NCBI RefSeq assembly: GCF_000720765.1
Contig: NZ_JODC01000005.1
Location: forward strand, 124,001-188,000
DNA: 64,000 nt
Reading direction: 5' to 3'
DNA from: Streptomyces sp. NRRL S-646
GTDB taxonomy: Bacteria > Actinomycetota > Actinomycetes > Streptomycetales > Streptomycetaceae
Shown here: piece by piece, positions 1 through 10,223 of the stretch
Numbering within the stretch: position 1 is the stretch's first letter
Layout: every line of letters begins with the position of its first letter
The notes under the pieces: model-generated
Databases searched by the model: none
The model's input: the letters and a program-made list of their open reading frames with translations, nothing else
What the model was told of the DNA's origin: nothing
Translations under genes and position numbers: made by a program

Positions 1-13
1 CACGGCGGTCGCC

Positions 14-1210
14 GTGCTCGGTGTGCGCCGCGCCGTGCGCTACGCGCGCGACGGGCAGCTGCTCCTCGCGGTCGCCGTCACCGGCTGCGCGGCGATCGCC
101 GTGTCGCCGACCGCCTGGCAGCACCAGCTGCTGTGGGTGCTGCTCGCGGTCGTCGGACGGGTCGGCAGGCGGGCCTCCGACCGGTATGTGTGGCCGGTCG
201 CCGTGGTCCTGGTGATGACACTGCCCGCGAAAATGATGCTGCCGAACATGGAGCGGCTGTACCCGCTGCGGGACAACCTGGTGCTGGTCGCCGCGCTCGC
301 CGCGGCCACCGTCGTGCCGTTCCTGTCCCGCACCTCGCCGTACTACCGCTCTCCGGTCCCGACGGAGTACGCCGCCCCGGTCCGGGCCCGCTTCCGGCAC
401 GTCCCCGTCGTTTCGTTCCTGCGCCGGGTCCTCACCCGCCCGAACCTGCTCCTCGAACTCCTCCTGATGCGTGTCACCTACGCCGCCTACCAGCAGATCC
501 GGCTCGGGGTGACCGCCGACCGGGCCACCGCGGAACACCACGGACACCAGATCCACCGGATCGAGCTGTGGCTTTCCGTCGACTTCGAGCACTGGGTCAA
601 CCATGCCGTGGTGAAGGTCGACTGGCTGCGCGGTTTCCTCGACTACTACTACCTGTCGTTCCACTTCGGCGTCCCGCTCACCATCCTGGCCGTGCTCTAT
701 GTGCGGCGCCCTGTGGACTACCGCTGGGCGCGCTCGGCCCTGGGCCTGGCCACCGTGTTCGGCCTGATGGGCTTCTGGCTGTACCCGCTGGCGCCGCCGC
801 GCCTGATGCCGGGGCTCGGCTTCATCGACACGGTGCACGGGGTCCAGGACTTCTCCAAGCCGAACTACGGCACGCTGACCGAGTTCACCAACCAGTACGC
901 GGCCATGCCGTCCCTGCACTTCGCCTGGGCGCTGTGGTGCGGCATCGTGATCGTGACCCTCGCGCCCAGGTGGTGGCTGAAGCCCTTCGGTCTGCTGCAC
1001 CCGCTGTTCACGCTGTCCTCGATCATCGCGACCGGCAACCACTGGTTCCTGGACGCGGTCGGCGGTGCCACCGTGGTCGGGGCGGGCTTCGGGCTGCAGT
1101 ACCTGGTGTCGGGCCCGCGGGCGGCCACCGCGGCCGCCATCGCCGTGAAGGACGAGTCCCCGGCGGACGCGGGGACCGCGCACACCCGTCGGGCGCCCTC
1201 GGAGCATTGA
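14..1210 (+). CDS. PAP2-superfamily membrane phosphatase/transferase (possibly 5'-truncated by window edge)
   Basis: Integral membrane protein of the PAP2 type, probably hydrolysing or transferring a lipid phosphate (family knowledge; substrate unknown). Visible motifs are an Arg-Pro-like region PPRLMPG near residues 261-267, PSLH at 299-302 and GNHWFLD at 341-347, where His343 and Asp347 fit the third catalytic motif. Several hydrophobic segments precede them (about residues 15-50, 60-105, 215-230, 245-260, 305-320). This arrangement resembles the Aur1/inositolphosphotransferase-like branch (PAP2_3) more than small PAP2 phosphatases. The GTG at 14 is the first start seen, but the frame is open to the window edge, so the true start may lie outside. 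It is convergent with the P450 gene, with a strong hairpin between them. Confidence 0.8.
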   Translation: MLGVRRAVRYARDGQLLLAVAVTGCAAIAVSPTAWQHQLLWVLLAVVGRVGRRASDRYVWPVAVVLVMTLPAKMMLPNMERLYPLRDNLVLVAALAAATVVPFLSRTSPYYRSPVPTEYAAPVRARFRHVPVVSFLRRVLTRPNLLLELLLMRVTYAAYQQIRLGVTADRATAEHHGHQIHRIELWLSVDFEHWVNHAVVKVDWLRGFLDYYYLSFHFGVPLTILAVLYVRRPVDYRWARSALGLATVFGLMGFWLYPLAPPRLMPGLGFIDTVHGVQDFSKPNYGTLTEFTNQYAAMPSLHFAWALWCGIVIVTLAPRWWLKPFGLLHPLFTLSSIIATGNHWFLDAVGGATVVGAGFGLQYLVSGPRAATAAAIAVKDESPADAGTAHTRRAPSEH

Positions 1211-1242
1211 CGGGCCGGCGGCGCCGGGAGGCCGCCGGCCCG
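1211..1242. terminator. Bidirectional terminator hairpin
   Basis: A perfect 12-bp stem (CGGGCCGGCGGC / GCCGCCGGCCCG) encloses an 8-nt loop. It lies directly between the stops of the convergent PAP2 and P450 genes. No U-tract follows, as is common in high-GC actinobacteria. Confidence 0.75.
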
Positions 1243-1265
1243 AGACCCTGGTCGGCCGGAGATCG

Positions 1266-3909
<2,644 letters not shown>

Positions 3910-3956
3910 CCGCAAGCGGGTGGCGGGGGTTGACGCGAACTGGTCAACTTACCCCC

Positions 3957-4196
3957 ATGCTGATCAACCTAATCCTCCGCGTCCTGCCCTTCTACATCCG
4001 CGAACCCATCATCATCGCCATCTGCGCGTTCTTCACCGGCCTGGCCTTCTACTGGTTCTTCATGGCAGGAGGCCTGGGCAGGGCCGGCTTCGGACTGCTG
4101 TTCCTGGCGGTCGGGGCCTTGCGCGCCTACTTCTTCCGCAAGGAGTGGAGATCCCACCAGGCGGCCAAGAAGGGGGGTGTTACTCAGCAGGCGTAG
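3957..4196 (+). CDS. Small two-helix membrane protein (DUF4229-like)
   Basis: A 79-residue protein with two hydrophobic stretches (about 14-35 and 38-58) followed by a basic tail RKEWRSHQAAKK. The size and layout resemble DUF4229-type actinobacterial membrane proteins, but the match was not confirmed. The ATG at 3957 was chosen because the longer in-frame extension overlaps the thiolase. Its 3' end overlaps the convergent DUF397 gene by 17 nt. Function unknown. Confidence 0.6.
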   Translation: MLINLILRVLPFYIREPIIIAICAFFTGLAFYWFFMAGGLGRAGFGLLFLAVGALRAYFFRKEWRSHQAAKKGGVTQQA

Positions 4197-4464
4197 TGCC
4201 ACTCCAGGAGACGAAACTACGGAACGCGTCGGGCCGGAAGGAGAGGACCGGCCCGGCGGGGGTCTTCGAGTCGCGGATGGCGATGGTGGCGCAGGGGGTT
4301 GCTTCGGCGACTTCGAGGCAGTCGCCGCCCTGGTCGCTGCTGTATGACGACTTGCGCCAGGTTGTGGGGCCGAGGGGCGCGCACTCTACGCACTGGCCGC
4401 CCTGGTCACCGCTGTAGCTGGACTTACGCCACTGGATGATCGACAGTGCCGACTTGTTGCCCAT
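4180..4464 (-). CDS. DUF397 protein with duplicated motif
   Basis: A 94-residue protein. The DUF397 signature WRKSSYS is present twice (WRKSSYSGDQGGQCVE at about 12-27 and WRKSSYSSDQGGDCLE at about 36-51), followed by IAIRDSKTP and FRPDAFRSFV. Most DUF397 proteins have one copy of the N-terminal motif, so this is an internal duplication. Its start overlaps the end of the upstream XRE gene by 41 nt, the usual tightly coupled DUF397/XRE arrangement in Streptomyces, where the small protein is thought to act with the regulator. Confidence 0.88.
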   Translation of the reverse strand: MGNKSALSIIQWRKSSYSGDQGGQCVECAPLGPTTWRKSSYSSDQGGDCLEVAEATPCATIAIRDSKTPAGPVLSFRPDAFRSFVSWSGTTPAE

Positions 4465-5272
4465 AGCGTTCCTCCATCACGCGCCGGATCAGCTCCGCCG
4501 AGTCTCTGAGGGAGAGGGCGGCGGCCCGAAGATGATCGTAACGGAGTGAGCAGTCCTTGACGGCGTCTGGATTGGCGGTGGGATGCTCGCTGCCGTAACC
4601 CTCCGTGTAGAGGATGGTCGGATCGCTCGCGAAGCGGTAGATGTCGAACGGGCCTTGAAGTCCGGCGTGAACTCCAGCCGGGAACGGCAGGATCTGAACG
4701 TTGATGCGGGGATTGTTCTCGAAGGCCAACAGGTGCGCCAGTTGGGCGCTCATGGTTTCCCGGCCGCCGATCTCTTGGTAAAGCGCAGCCTCACTGAGGA
4801 CGGCCCAGAAGACAGGTGGCTCCGCCTTCTCGAAGACGCGCTGGCGGGCGAGTCGCACCGCGGTTCGGCCGTCGAGGTCGTTCTGATCCAACGCACCGAG
4901 GACGGCACGTGCGTACGCGGGGGTCTGCAACAGGCCAAGGATCATGTGCGATTGAAAGGAGCAGATCTCGACTGCCCTCGCCTCCAACTCGGCCACCTGC
5001 CTGAACCAGGCCGGAAGTTGACTGCGTAGCACCAGCTCGACGAGACGCGACAGCAACCCGTCCGATTCCAGCGCCGCATCCGCCCGCTCGCTGAACTCGG
5101 GCGTCGGCACCTTCCGTGCGGTCTCGATCTGGCCGACCAGCGAACCGGTGTAGTTCAGGATGTCCCCGAGCTGCCGTTGCGTCAGGCCCGCGGCCTCACG
5201 AAGGCGGCGCAGCTCGTAGCCGTAGTAGTCGAGCGGCGAGGCTCCCGGGTCCAGGGTGTTGATGTGGGTCAC
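4424..5272 (-). CDS. XRE-family regulator with DUF5753-type C-terminal domain
   Basis: About 282 residues. The N-terminal helix-turn-helix is LRRLREAAGLTQRQLGDIL. The C-terminal half has the features seen in DUF5753 regulators (ARAVEICSFQSHMILGLLQTPAYARAVL, then LYQEIGGRETMSAQLAHLL and NPRINVQILPF). The GTG at 5272 was preferred because GAGGGGG precedes it; an ATG at 5338 also reads through. It overlaps the DUF397 gene downstream and is divergent from an RsbW-type ATPase gene. This trio is typical of Streptomyces developmental and secondary-metabolism regulatory islands. Confidence 0.88.
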   Translation of the reverse strand: MTHINTLDPGASPLDYYGYELRRLREAAGLTQRQLGDILNYTGSLVGQIETARKVPTPEFSERADAALESDGLLSRLVELVLRSQLPAWFRQVAELEARAVEICSFQSHMILGLLQTPAYARAVLGALDQNDLDGRTAVRLARQRVFEKAEPPVFWAVLSEAALYQEIGGRETMSAQLAHLLAFENNPRINVQILPFPAGVHAGLQGPFDIYRFASDPTILYTEGYGSEHPTANPDAVKDCSLRYDHLRAAALSLRDSAELIRRVMEERYGQQVGTVDHPVA

Positions 5273-5366
5273 GCGCGGCCCCCTCTGTGCAGCAACTCTG
5301 CGTACTCCGAAGCGGGTTGTATTCACCCCGTAGCCCAAAGTAGTTGCACCAGGTCAAGCTCGTCCT

Positions 5367-5759
5367 GTGAACCGATACATTCCCCCCACCTACCGCATGA
5401 GCCTCACCGTAGGCGCGCACTCGGCCCGGCACATCCGCCGTATCGTCCGCTCGCTGCTCGACGACTGGGAGCTCGCGGAGCTGGCCGACGCCGTGGAGCT
5501 CGGTGTGACCGAGCTGGTCGCCAATGTCGTACGGCATGTTCCGGACCGGCGCTGTGTGCTGCTGGTGTTGCGGTCGGCGGCCGGAGTCAGGGTGGAGGTG
5601 GCGGACGGCTGTCCTCAACCACCTTGCATTCCGGAGCAGTTGTCGCCGGAGGCGGAGGGCGGGCGCGGACTCGTGCTGCTCGACGCCGTGGTCGACAAAT
5701 GGGGCGTGGGTCCCGCGGTCGGCGGTGGTAAGACGGTGTGGTTCGAGTGCGCGATGTGA
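5367..5759 (+). CDS. RsbW/SpoIIAB-type anti-sigma ATPase
   Basis: A 130-residue HATPase_c domain protein. ELGVTELVANVVRH is the N-box with its Mg/ATP-binding Asn, and GGRGLVLLDAVVDKWG is the G-box. Single-domain proteins of this kind act in Streptomyces as anti-sigma factors or accessory kinases; the target cannot be read from the sequence. The GTG at 5367 and the ATG at 5397 are both possible starts. It is divergent from the XRE/DUF397 pair, with which such genes often co-occur. Confidence 0.85.
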   Translation: MNRYIPPTYRMSLTVGAHSARHIRRIVRSLLDDWELAELADAVELGVTELVANVVRHVPDRRCVLLVLRSAAGVRVEVADGCPQPPCIPEQLSPEAEGGRGLVLLDAVVDKWGVGPAVGGGKTVWFECAM

Positions 5760-5771
5760 GGCGGTGCAGCC

Positions 5772-6257
5772 GTGGATGAGATCGTGACGGTGCGTGAGAT
5801 GCGGCCGGAGGACGAGCCGGGCGTGGGTGCTCTGTTCGCGGCCTGCGAGGACTACTTCGTCGCCGCGACCGGCAATCCTGCCCTCTCGGCGGACGTACAG
5901 AGCCTGTACTACGCGCTTCCCGACGGCGCCGACTTCGACCAGAAACGGCTGCTGGTGATGTGCCGGGGCGGGGGCATCGTCGGGTTGGTCGATGTCGTCG
6001 ACCGTCATCCCGATGCCGAGACCTGCTCGGTGGGGGTGTTCCTCCTCGCCCCCGAGGCGCGGCGCGAGGGAATCGGTACGGATGTCGCTCGCCGGCTGCT
6101 GCAGGAGGCTGCCGGGCGCGGGATGCGGAACGTGACCGCCACGTGCCCGCGGGGCTGGGAGCCGGGGCTGGGGTTCCTGCGGAGCCTGGGCTTCGAGATC
6201 GGCGCGCCGCACGATACGACCGCGCTGTGCACCGCTCTGCTGCGGCCGGCTCGCTGA
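5772..6257 (+). CDS. GNAT-family N-acetyltransferase
   Basis: A 161-residue acetyltransferase. VGVFLLAPEARREGIGTDVARRLLQEA contains the R/Q-x-x-G-x-G/A acetyl-CoA loop, and LGFLRSLGFEIG is the usual C-terminal strand-helix. The substrate is not deducible. The GTG start is 12 nt after the upstream ATPase stop, so the two are probably cotranscribed. Confidence 0.85.
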   Translation: MDEIVTVREMRPEDEPGVGALFAACEDYFVAATGNPALSADVQSLYYALPDGADFDQKRLLVMCRGGGIVGLVDVVDRHPDAETCSVGVFLLAPEARREGIGTDVARRLLQEAAGRGMRNVTATCPRGWEPGLGFLRSLGFEIGAPHDTTALCTALLRPAR

Positions 6258-6312
6258 GCGATGAGTTTCGCCCGCCGCTGCCGTCTGCACTGACGACAAG
6301 GAGGTGCACGTG

Positions 6313-6768
6313 ATGGGTGCAGCGGAACGGCAGGAAGCCCTGAAGCGGCTGGACGTCCTGGTGGGCGAGTGGGTGGTGGAGGCCGAGTTTCCCGGGTTGG
6401 ACGTGCCTCCCGGGCGCAGCGTGTTCGAGTGGACCTTGGACGGGCAGTTCCTGGTCCAGCGCACCGAGGCCCCGAATCCCGCACCGGACAGCATGGCGAT
6501 CATCGCCGTCGACCCGGAGACGGGCGGCTACACACAGCACTACTACGACTCGCGGGGCGTCGTACGGCTGTATTCGATGACCTTCGCCGACGGGGTGTGG
6601 CAGCTGCTGCGCGAGACCCCGGACTTCTCGCCGCTGGACTTCCGGCAGCGCTACATCGCGCAGGTCGGCGAGGACGGCGACACGATCCGGGGCGCCTGGG
6701 AGATCTGGCGGGACGGCTCGGAGGGCTGGCAGCAGGACTTCTCCCTCTCGTACCGCAGGAGGCGCTGA
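6313..6768 (+). CDS. Conserved hypothetical protein (DUF1579-like beta-barrel)
   Basis: A 151-residue protein with alternating beta-strand-like segments (VLVGEWVVEAEFPG, FLVQRTEAP, RLYSMTFADGVWQLLRE, IRGAWEIWRDG). The pattern resembles DUF1579/lipocalin-like small-molecule binding proteins, but no catalytic motif is visible. The ATG at 6313 is supported by AAGGAGG 8 nt upstream. The next gene starts 2 nt after its stop, so the two form a pair. Confidence 0.65.
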   Translation: MGAAERQEALKRLDVLVGEWVVEAEFPGLDVPPGRSVFEWTLDGQFLVQRTEAPNPAPDSMAIIAVDPETGGYTQHYYDSRGVVRLYSMTFADGVWQLLRETPDFSPLDFRQRYIAQVGEDGDTIRGAWEIWRDGSEGWQQDFSLSYRRRR

Positions 6769-6770
6769 CC

Positions 6771-7229
6771 ATGAACGCCGGTGAGATCGCGCGCCGCATC
6801 GTCGAAGCGAACCTGTACATGGTGCTCGCCACCGCCGACGAGGGCGGGCGGCCGTGGAGCTCGCCCGTCTACTTCGCTCACGCCGGATACCGAGAGTTCT
6901 TCTGGGTCTCCTCGCCGGACGCCCTGCACTCCCGCAACATCGCCGTACGGCCCGAGGTGGGGATCTCGGTCTTCGACTCGTCGGTGGCGATCGGTACCGG
7001 TCAGGGGGTGTACATGGCCGCCGTCGCCGAGTGCGTGGACGGGCCGCACGTCGCGCGCGGGCTCGACGTCTTCTCCCGGCGCTCCGTGCGGCACGGCGGG
7101 CGGGTGTGGACCGCCGAGGACGTCGGGGGCGACTCCGGTATGCGGCTGTACCGCGCCGTCGCCGACGGCCACTCGATCCTGGCCAAGGACGGGCAGCCGG
7201 ATCACCGGGTACCGGTCGACCTGGACTGA
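6771..7229 (+). CDS. Pyridoxamine 5'-phosphate oxidase-family (split-barrel flavin) protein
   Basis: A 152-residue protein with the FMN-binding split-barrel pattern: YMVLATADEGGRPWSSPVYFAH, FFWVSSPDALHSRNIAVRPEVGISVFDS. Family members bind FMN, F420 or haem; which one applies here is unclear. The ATG follows AGGAGG within the end of the preceding gene, so translation is coupled. The C-terminal part (RLYRAVADGHSIL) is short compared with true PdxH and lacks its substrate loop. Confidence 0.78.
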   Translation: MNAGEIARRIVEANLYMVLATADEGGRPWSSPVYFAHAGYREFFWVSSPDALHSRNIAVRPEVGISVFDSSVAIGTGQGVYMAAVAECVDGPHVARGLDVFSRRSVRHGGRVWTAEDVGGDSGMRLYRAVADGHSILAKDGQPDHRVPVDLD

Positions 7230-7416
7230 CCGCTCGCGTCGCCCGAGCGGGTCCGCGCGACCGAGGCTGCCGCCTCGGCGGGTGGAGCACCAGCCAGGCG
7301 CCGAGGCAGGTACAAACTCTCCGGGCAGCCGGACGGGCAGGGTGCACTCAAGTCCACCACGGACGCGGGGGCCACTCGGATGCCGACATGAGGCGCGCGT
7401 CCCTAGCGTCGAGACC

Positions 7417-8673
7417 ATGACCGATCAGACGCGCAAATCCTGTGAAACGCCGACCAGTCGGCGGACCCGGAAGGCTCTCGCGGGAGCCGCTGCCCTGTTG
7501 CTCGCGGGGCTCGCGGCAGTGCCCGTGGCCACCGCTGCCGAGCAGACGCACCACCGGACGCGACGCGGAGACCTGGTCTCCGTCATCCCGGTCGCCGACC
7601 GCGACGCAGGGCAGGTCAGGAGGTTCGTGGCCGACCGGGGCGTTGCCGCGGACCCCGTGCGGTACGGCGTACGGGCGTACCGGCTGACCTACCGGACCGT
7701 CGACCCGTACGGGAACCCCACGACCGCGACCGGCCTCCTCACCCTCCCCAAGGGCGGCGCCCACCGGCTCGACCTGGTGTCCGACACCCACGGCACGATG
7801 GTCAAGCGCAGCTACGCGCCCTCCGCGGGCGAGGACTTCGGCCGGATCCCGTCGTATCTGAACGCGAGCGCCGGGCGTGCGGTGGCCGCCCCCGACTACC
7901 TGGGTCTCGGGGAGGGTCCGGGCCCGCATCCGTACATGGACACCCGCTCCTCCGTCACCGCCTCCGTCGACATGCTGCGCGCGGCCCGCACGGCGGCGGA
8001 CCGGCTCGGCCGTCCGCTCACCGGCGACGTGTACGCGACCGGTTTCTCACAGGGCGGCCAGGTCGCGATGGCGCTGGGCAAGGCGCTGGAGCAGGGCGTC
8101 GACGGCCACTTCCGGCTGAAGGCCCTCGCGCCGATCAGCGGCCCGTACGACCTGGAGGGCCAGGAGATGCCCGCGCTGTTCGACGGCCGGGTCAACGGCA
8201 CCAGCGGGGTTCTCTACATGTCGTACTGGCTGGTCGCGCAGAACCGTCTCCACCCGATCTACAAGGACCCGGCGGAGGCCTTCCGCGCCCCGTACGCCGG
8301 CCGGGTCGAGGGCCTCTACGACGGAAACCACGAGGAGGACGACGTCATCAAGGGGCTCGCCCCCACCGTGGAGGACCTGCTGACGCCCGCCTTCCGGGAG
8401 CGGTTGCGGCACCCCTCGGGCGGGCTGCTGGACGCGATGCGCGCCGCCGACCACACCTGCGACTGGAAGCCGGACGTGCCGGTGCGGCTGTACGCCGGTG
8501 ACAACGACACCGACGTGCCCGTCGGCAATGCCCGGACATGCGCCCGCACCCTCGCCGGTCAGGGAACGAGGGTGCGGGTGGTCGATCAGGGAGCCGTGGA
8601 CCACTTCGGCTCCTTCGCCGTGTCGGCTCCGCAGGTGGTGCGGTTCTTCGACGGCGTACGGGCTCGGGGGTGA
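7417..8673 (+). CDS. Secreted lipase / alpha-beta hydrolase
   Basis: A 418-residue exported serine hydrolase. Residues 15-42 form a signal peptide (SRRTRKAL, a hydrophobic core, then VATAAEQ). The nucleophile elbow is YATGFSQGGQ (G-F-S-Q-G), the likely acid is in YAGDNDTDVPV and the catalytic His in DQGAVDHFG. The layout matches the secretory (LIP-type) lipase family of actinobacteria, which acts on esters outside the cell. The ATG at 7417 was chosen because the signal peptide starts there; upstream sequence in the same frame is the shadow of the PPOX gene. The 3' end is convergent with the SLT gene. Confidence 0.85.
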   Translation: MTDQTRKSCETPTSRRTRKALAGAAALLLAGLAAVPVATAAEQTHHRTRRGDLVSVIPVADRDAGQVRRFVADRGVAADPVRYGVRAYRLTYRTVDPYGNPTTATGLLTLPKGGAHRLDLVSDTHGTMVKRSYAPSAGEDFGRIPSYLNASAGRAVAAPDYLGLGEGPGPHPYMDTRSSVTASVDMLRAARTAADRLGRPLTGDVYATGFSQGGQVAMALGKALEQGVDGHFRLKALAPISGPYDLEGQEMPALFDGRVNGTSGVLYMSYWLVAQNRLHPIYKDPAEAFRAPYAGRVEGLYDGNHEEDDVIKGLAPTVEDLLTPAFRERLRHPSGGLLDAMRAADHTCDWKPDVPVRLYAGDNDTDVPVGNARTCARTLAGQGTRVRVVDQGAVDHFGSFAVSAPQVVRFFDGVRARG

Positions 8674-8691
8674 GCCGGGTGGGGCGGCTCA
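8671..8691. terminator. Bidirectional terminator spanning two stop codons
   Basis: TGAGCCG and CGGCTCA form a perfect 7-bp stem with a 7-nt loop. The hairpin overlaps the stop codons of the lipase (ending 8673) and the convergent SLT gene (ending 8689). Confidence 0.55.
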
Positions 8692-9108
8692 GTACCAGCC
8701 GTTGGCCTGCCAGAACGCCCAGGCGGCGGTCGGGCTGCCGTAGCGGGAGTTCATGTAGTCCAGGCCCCACTTGATCTGGGTCTTGGGGTTGGTCTTCCAG
8801 TCCGAGCCGGCGCTGGCCATCTTCGAGCCCGGGAGGGCCTGGACCAGGCCGTAGGCGCCGGAGGAGGAGTTCGTGGCGGTGACGTTCCAGCCGCTCTCGC
8901 GCTCGACGATCTTGCTGAAGGCGTTGTACTGCGCCGCGCTCGGGATCATCTTGTGCGCGATCGCCTGGGCGCCGGCGGCCGAGTCGGCGGTCGCGGCGTG
9001 GGCGGGAGCCGCGGTCAGCACCATGCCGGTGGTGGCGGCAGCCACGGCGGCGGAGGCGAGGGCCTTCTTCGGGGACGCGATGCGGCGGGCGATGCGGGAG
9101 ACGAACAC
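8689..9108 (-). CDS. Secreted transglycosylase-like (SLT) muralytic protein
   Basis: A 139-residue exported protein with a signal peptide (VSRIARRIASPKKAL, hydrophobic core, TAAPAHA). The mature domain begins IAHKMIPSAAQYNAFSKIVERESGWN, where Glu is the expected catalytic residue of the lysozyme-like SLT fold, and continues SSGAYGLVQALPGSKM and QIKWGLDYMNSRYGSPTAAWAFW. This is a minimal SLT domain of the type Streptomyces secretes for cell-wall turnover. The GTG at 9108 has AAAGG upstream. A long structured leader precedes it. Confidence 0.88.
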   Translation of the reverse strand: MFVSRIARRIASPKKALASAAVAAATTGMVLTAAPAHAATADSAAGAQAIAHKMIPSAAQYNAFSKIVERESGWNVTATNSSSGAYGLVQALPGSKMASAGSDWKTNPKTQIKWGLDYMNSRYGSPTAAWAFWQANGWY

Positions 9109-9300
9109 GAGGAACCTTTTTCTTCGGGGACAGGGGGTCGCACGCAGTCCCGTGAAACCCGGGGGGCATGCGTCGGCGCCGTGGCCCTGAGGGCACATCG
9201 GCGCCGTGCGACGTCATCCAGAGAAGCAGGCTCGGAAGGGGTCCGCAATGACCCTATTTGCTAGTTGTGGTCGTATGTGGGAGCGGCGAGCCTCGTGTGA
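9109..9300 (-). promoter_or_regulatory. Structured 5' leader of the SLT gene
   Basis: About 190 nt upstream of the SLT start without a convincing gene. Two GGCGCC palindromes (9175-9180 and 9200-9205) bracket an inner hairpin GGCCCTGAGGGC, giving a two-level stem-loop. C-di-AMP (ydaO) riboswitches precede muralytic enzyme genes in actinobacteria; I could not match this leader to that consensus with confidence. The remaining 9301-9410 shows nothing recognisable. Confidence 0.4.
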
Positions 9301-9410
9301 CCTGGCTCTCAAAGTGCAGGTCAGAGGCGGTTATGGCGTGAACATGGCGTCCGAAATGCACTACTAAGGAAGGTAGTGGGTGATGTGGGTCATGTGGGGT
9401 GGTTCACCGG

Positions 9411-10223
9411 TCAACGGGGCTCGAACGTGACCGCGGTCTCGAACGCCGCCCGCCGGGTGGCTCTGCGTAGTGCCCTGAGCACCGCCGGGCCGAGCGTGAG
9501 CGTCAGTACGACGGTGACGACGGCCCGGCCCAGGTCCCAGCCCAGCGAGGTGGCCGCGCAGTACGCGAGGAAACGGGCCAGGTTGGCGGGGACGGCGGCC
9601 TGCGGGTCGAAGGCGATGCCCGAGGCCAGCGCGCCCATGAAGGGCCAGCCGGCCAGGTTCATGATCGTGCCGTAGGCGAAGGCGGCGAGGAAGCCGTAGA
9701 CGGCGAGCAGGGCGAGCTCGCCGCGGCCGCGCAGGCGGTCGGGCCCCGGGAGCAGCCCGGCCCCCATCGTGAACCAGCCCATCGCCAGCATCTGGAACGG
9801 CATCCACGGGCCCACCCCGCCCGTGAGCAGCGCGGACGCGAACATCGTGAGCGAGCCGAGGGTGAAGCCGAAGCCCGGGCCGAGCACGCGTCCGCTCAGC
9901 ACCATCAGGAAGAACATCGGCTCGATGCCCGCGGTCCCGGCGCCGAGCGGGCGCAGAGCCGCGCCGGTCGCCGCGAGCACCCCGAGCATGGCGACCGCCT
10001 TCGGGCCGAGCCCGGACTCCGCGATGGTCGCGGCGACGACGGCGACCAGCAGCACCAGCAGACCCGCGAAGAGCCAGGGGGCGTCCTGGGCGTGGGCGCT
10101 GAGCCGGGAGGTGGGCGGGGCGAGGAAGGGCCAGCCGAAGGCAGCCGCTCCCACGGCGCTGACGAGGGCGAGGGCGGTGAGGGAACGGGGGCCCAGGCGG
10201 ATGGGGCGGGCCTGCGGCGTCAT
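9411..10223 (-). CDS. ECF transporter S component (probable cobalamin/cobalt specificity subunit)
   Basis: A 270-residue integral membrane protein with about six to seven hydrophobic helices (for example PWLFAGLLVLLVAVVAATIA, MFFLMVLSGRVLGPGFGFTLGSLTMFASALLTGGVGPWMPFQMLAMGW). The FGFTLGSLTMFASALLTGGVGPWMPFQM block is characteristic of ECF substrate-binding (S) components. The ATG at 10223 overlaps the stop of the upstream ATPase gene by 4 nt. As the last gene of an operon preceded by a cobalamin riboswitch, it is inferred to carry a B12-related substrate. Confidence 0.85.
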   Translation of the reverse strand: MTPQARPIRLGPRSLTALALVSAVGAAAFGWPFLAPPTSRLSAHAQDAPWLFAGLLVLLVAVVAATIAESGLGPKAVAMLGVLAATGAALRPLGAGTAGIEPMFFLMVLSGRVLGPGFGFTLGSLTMFASALLTGGVGPWMPFQMLAMGWFTMGAGLLPGPDRLRGRGELALLAVYGFLAAFAYGTIMNLAGWPFMGALASGIAFDPQAAVPANLARFLAYCAATSLGWDLGRAVVTVVLTLTLGPAVLRALRRATRRAAFETAVTFEPR

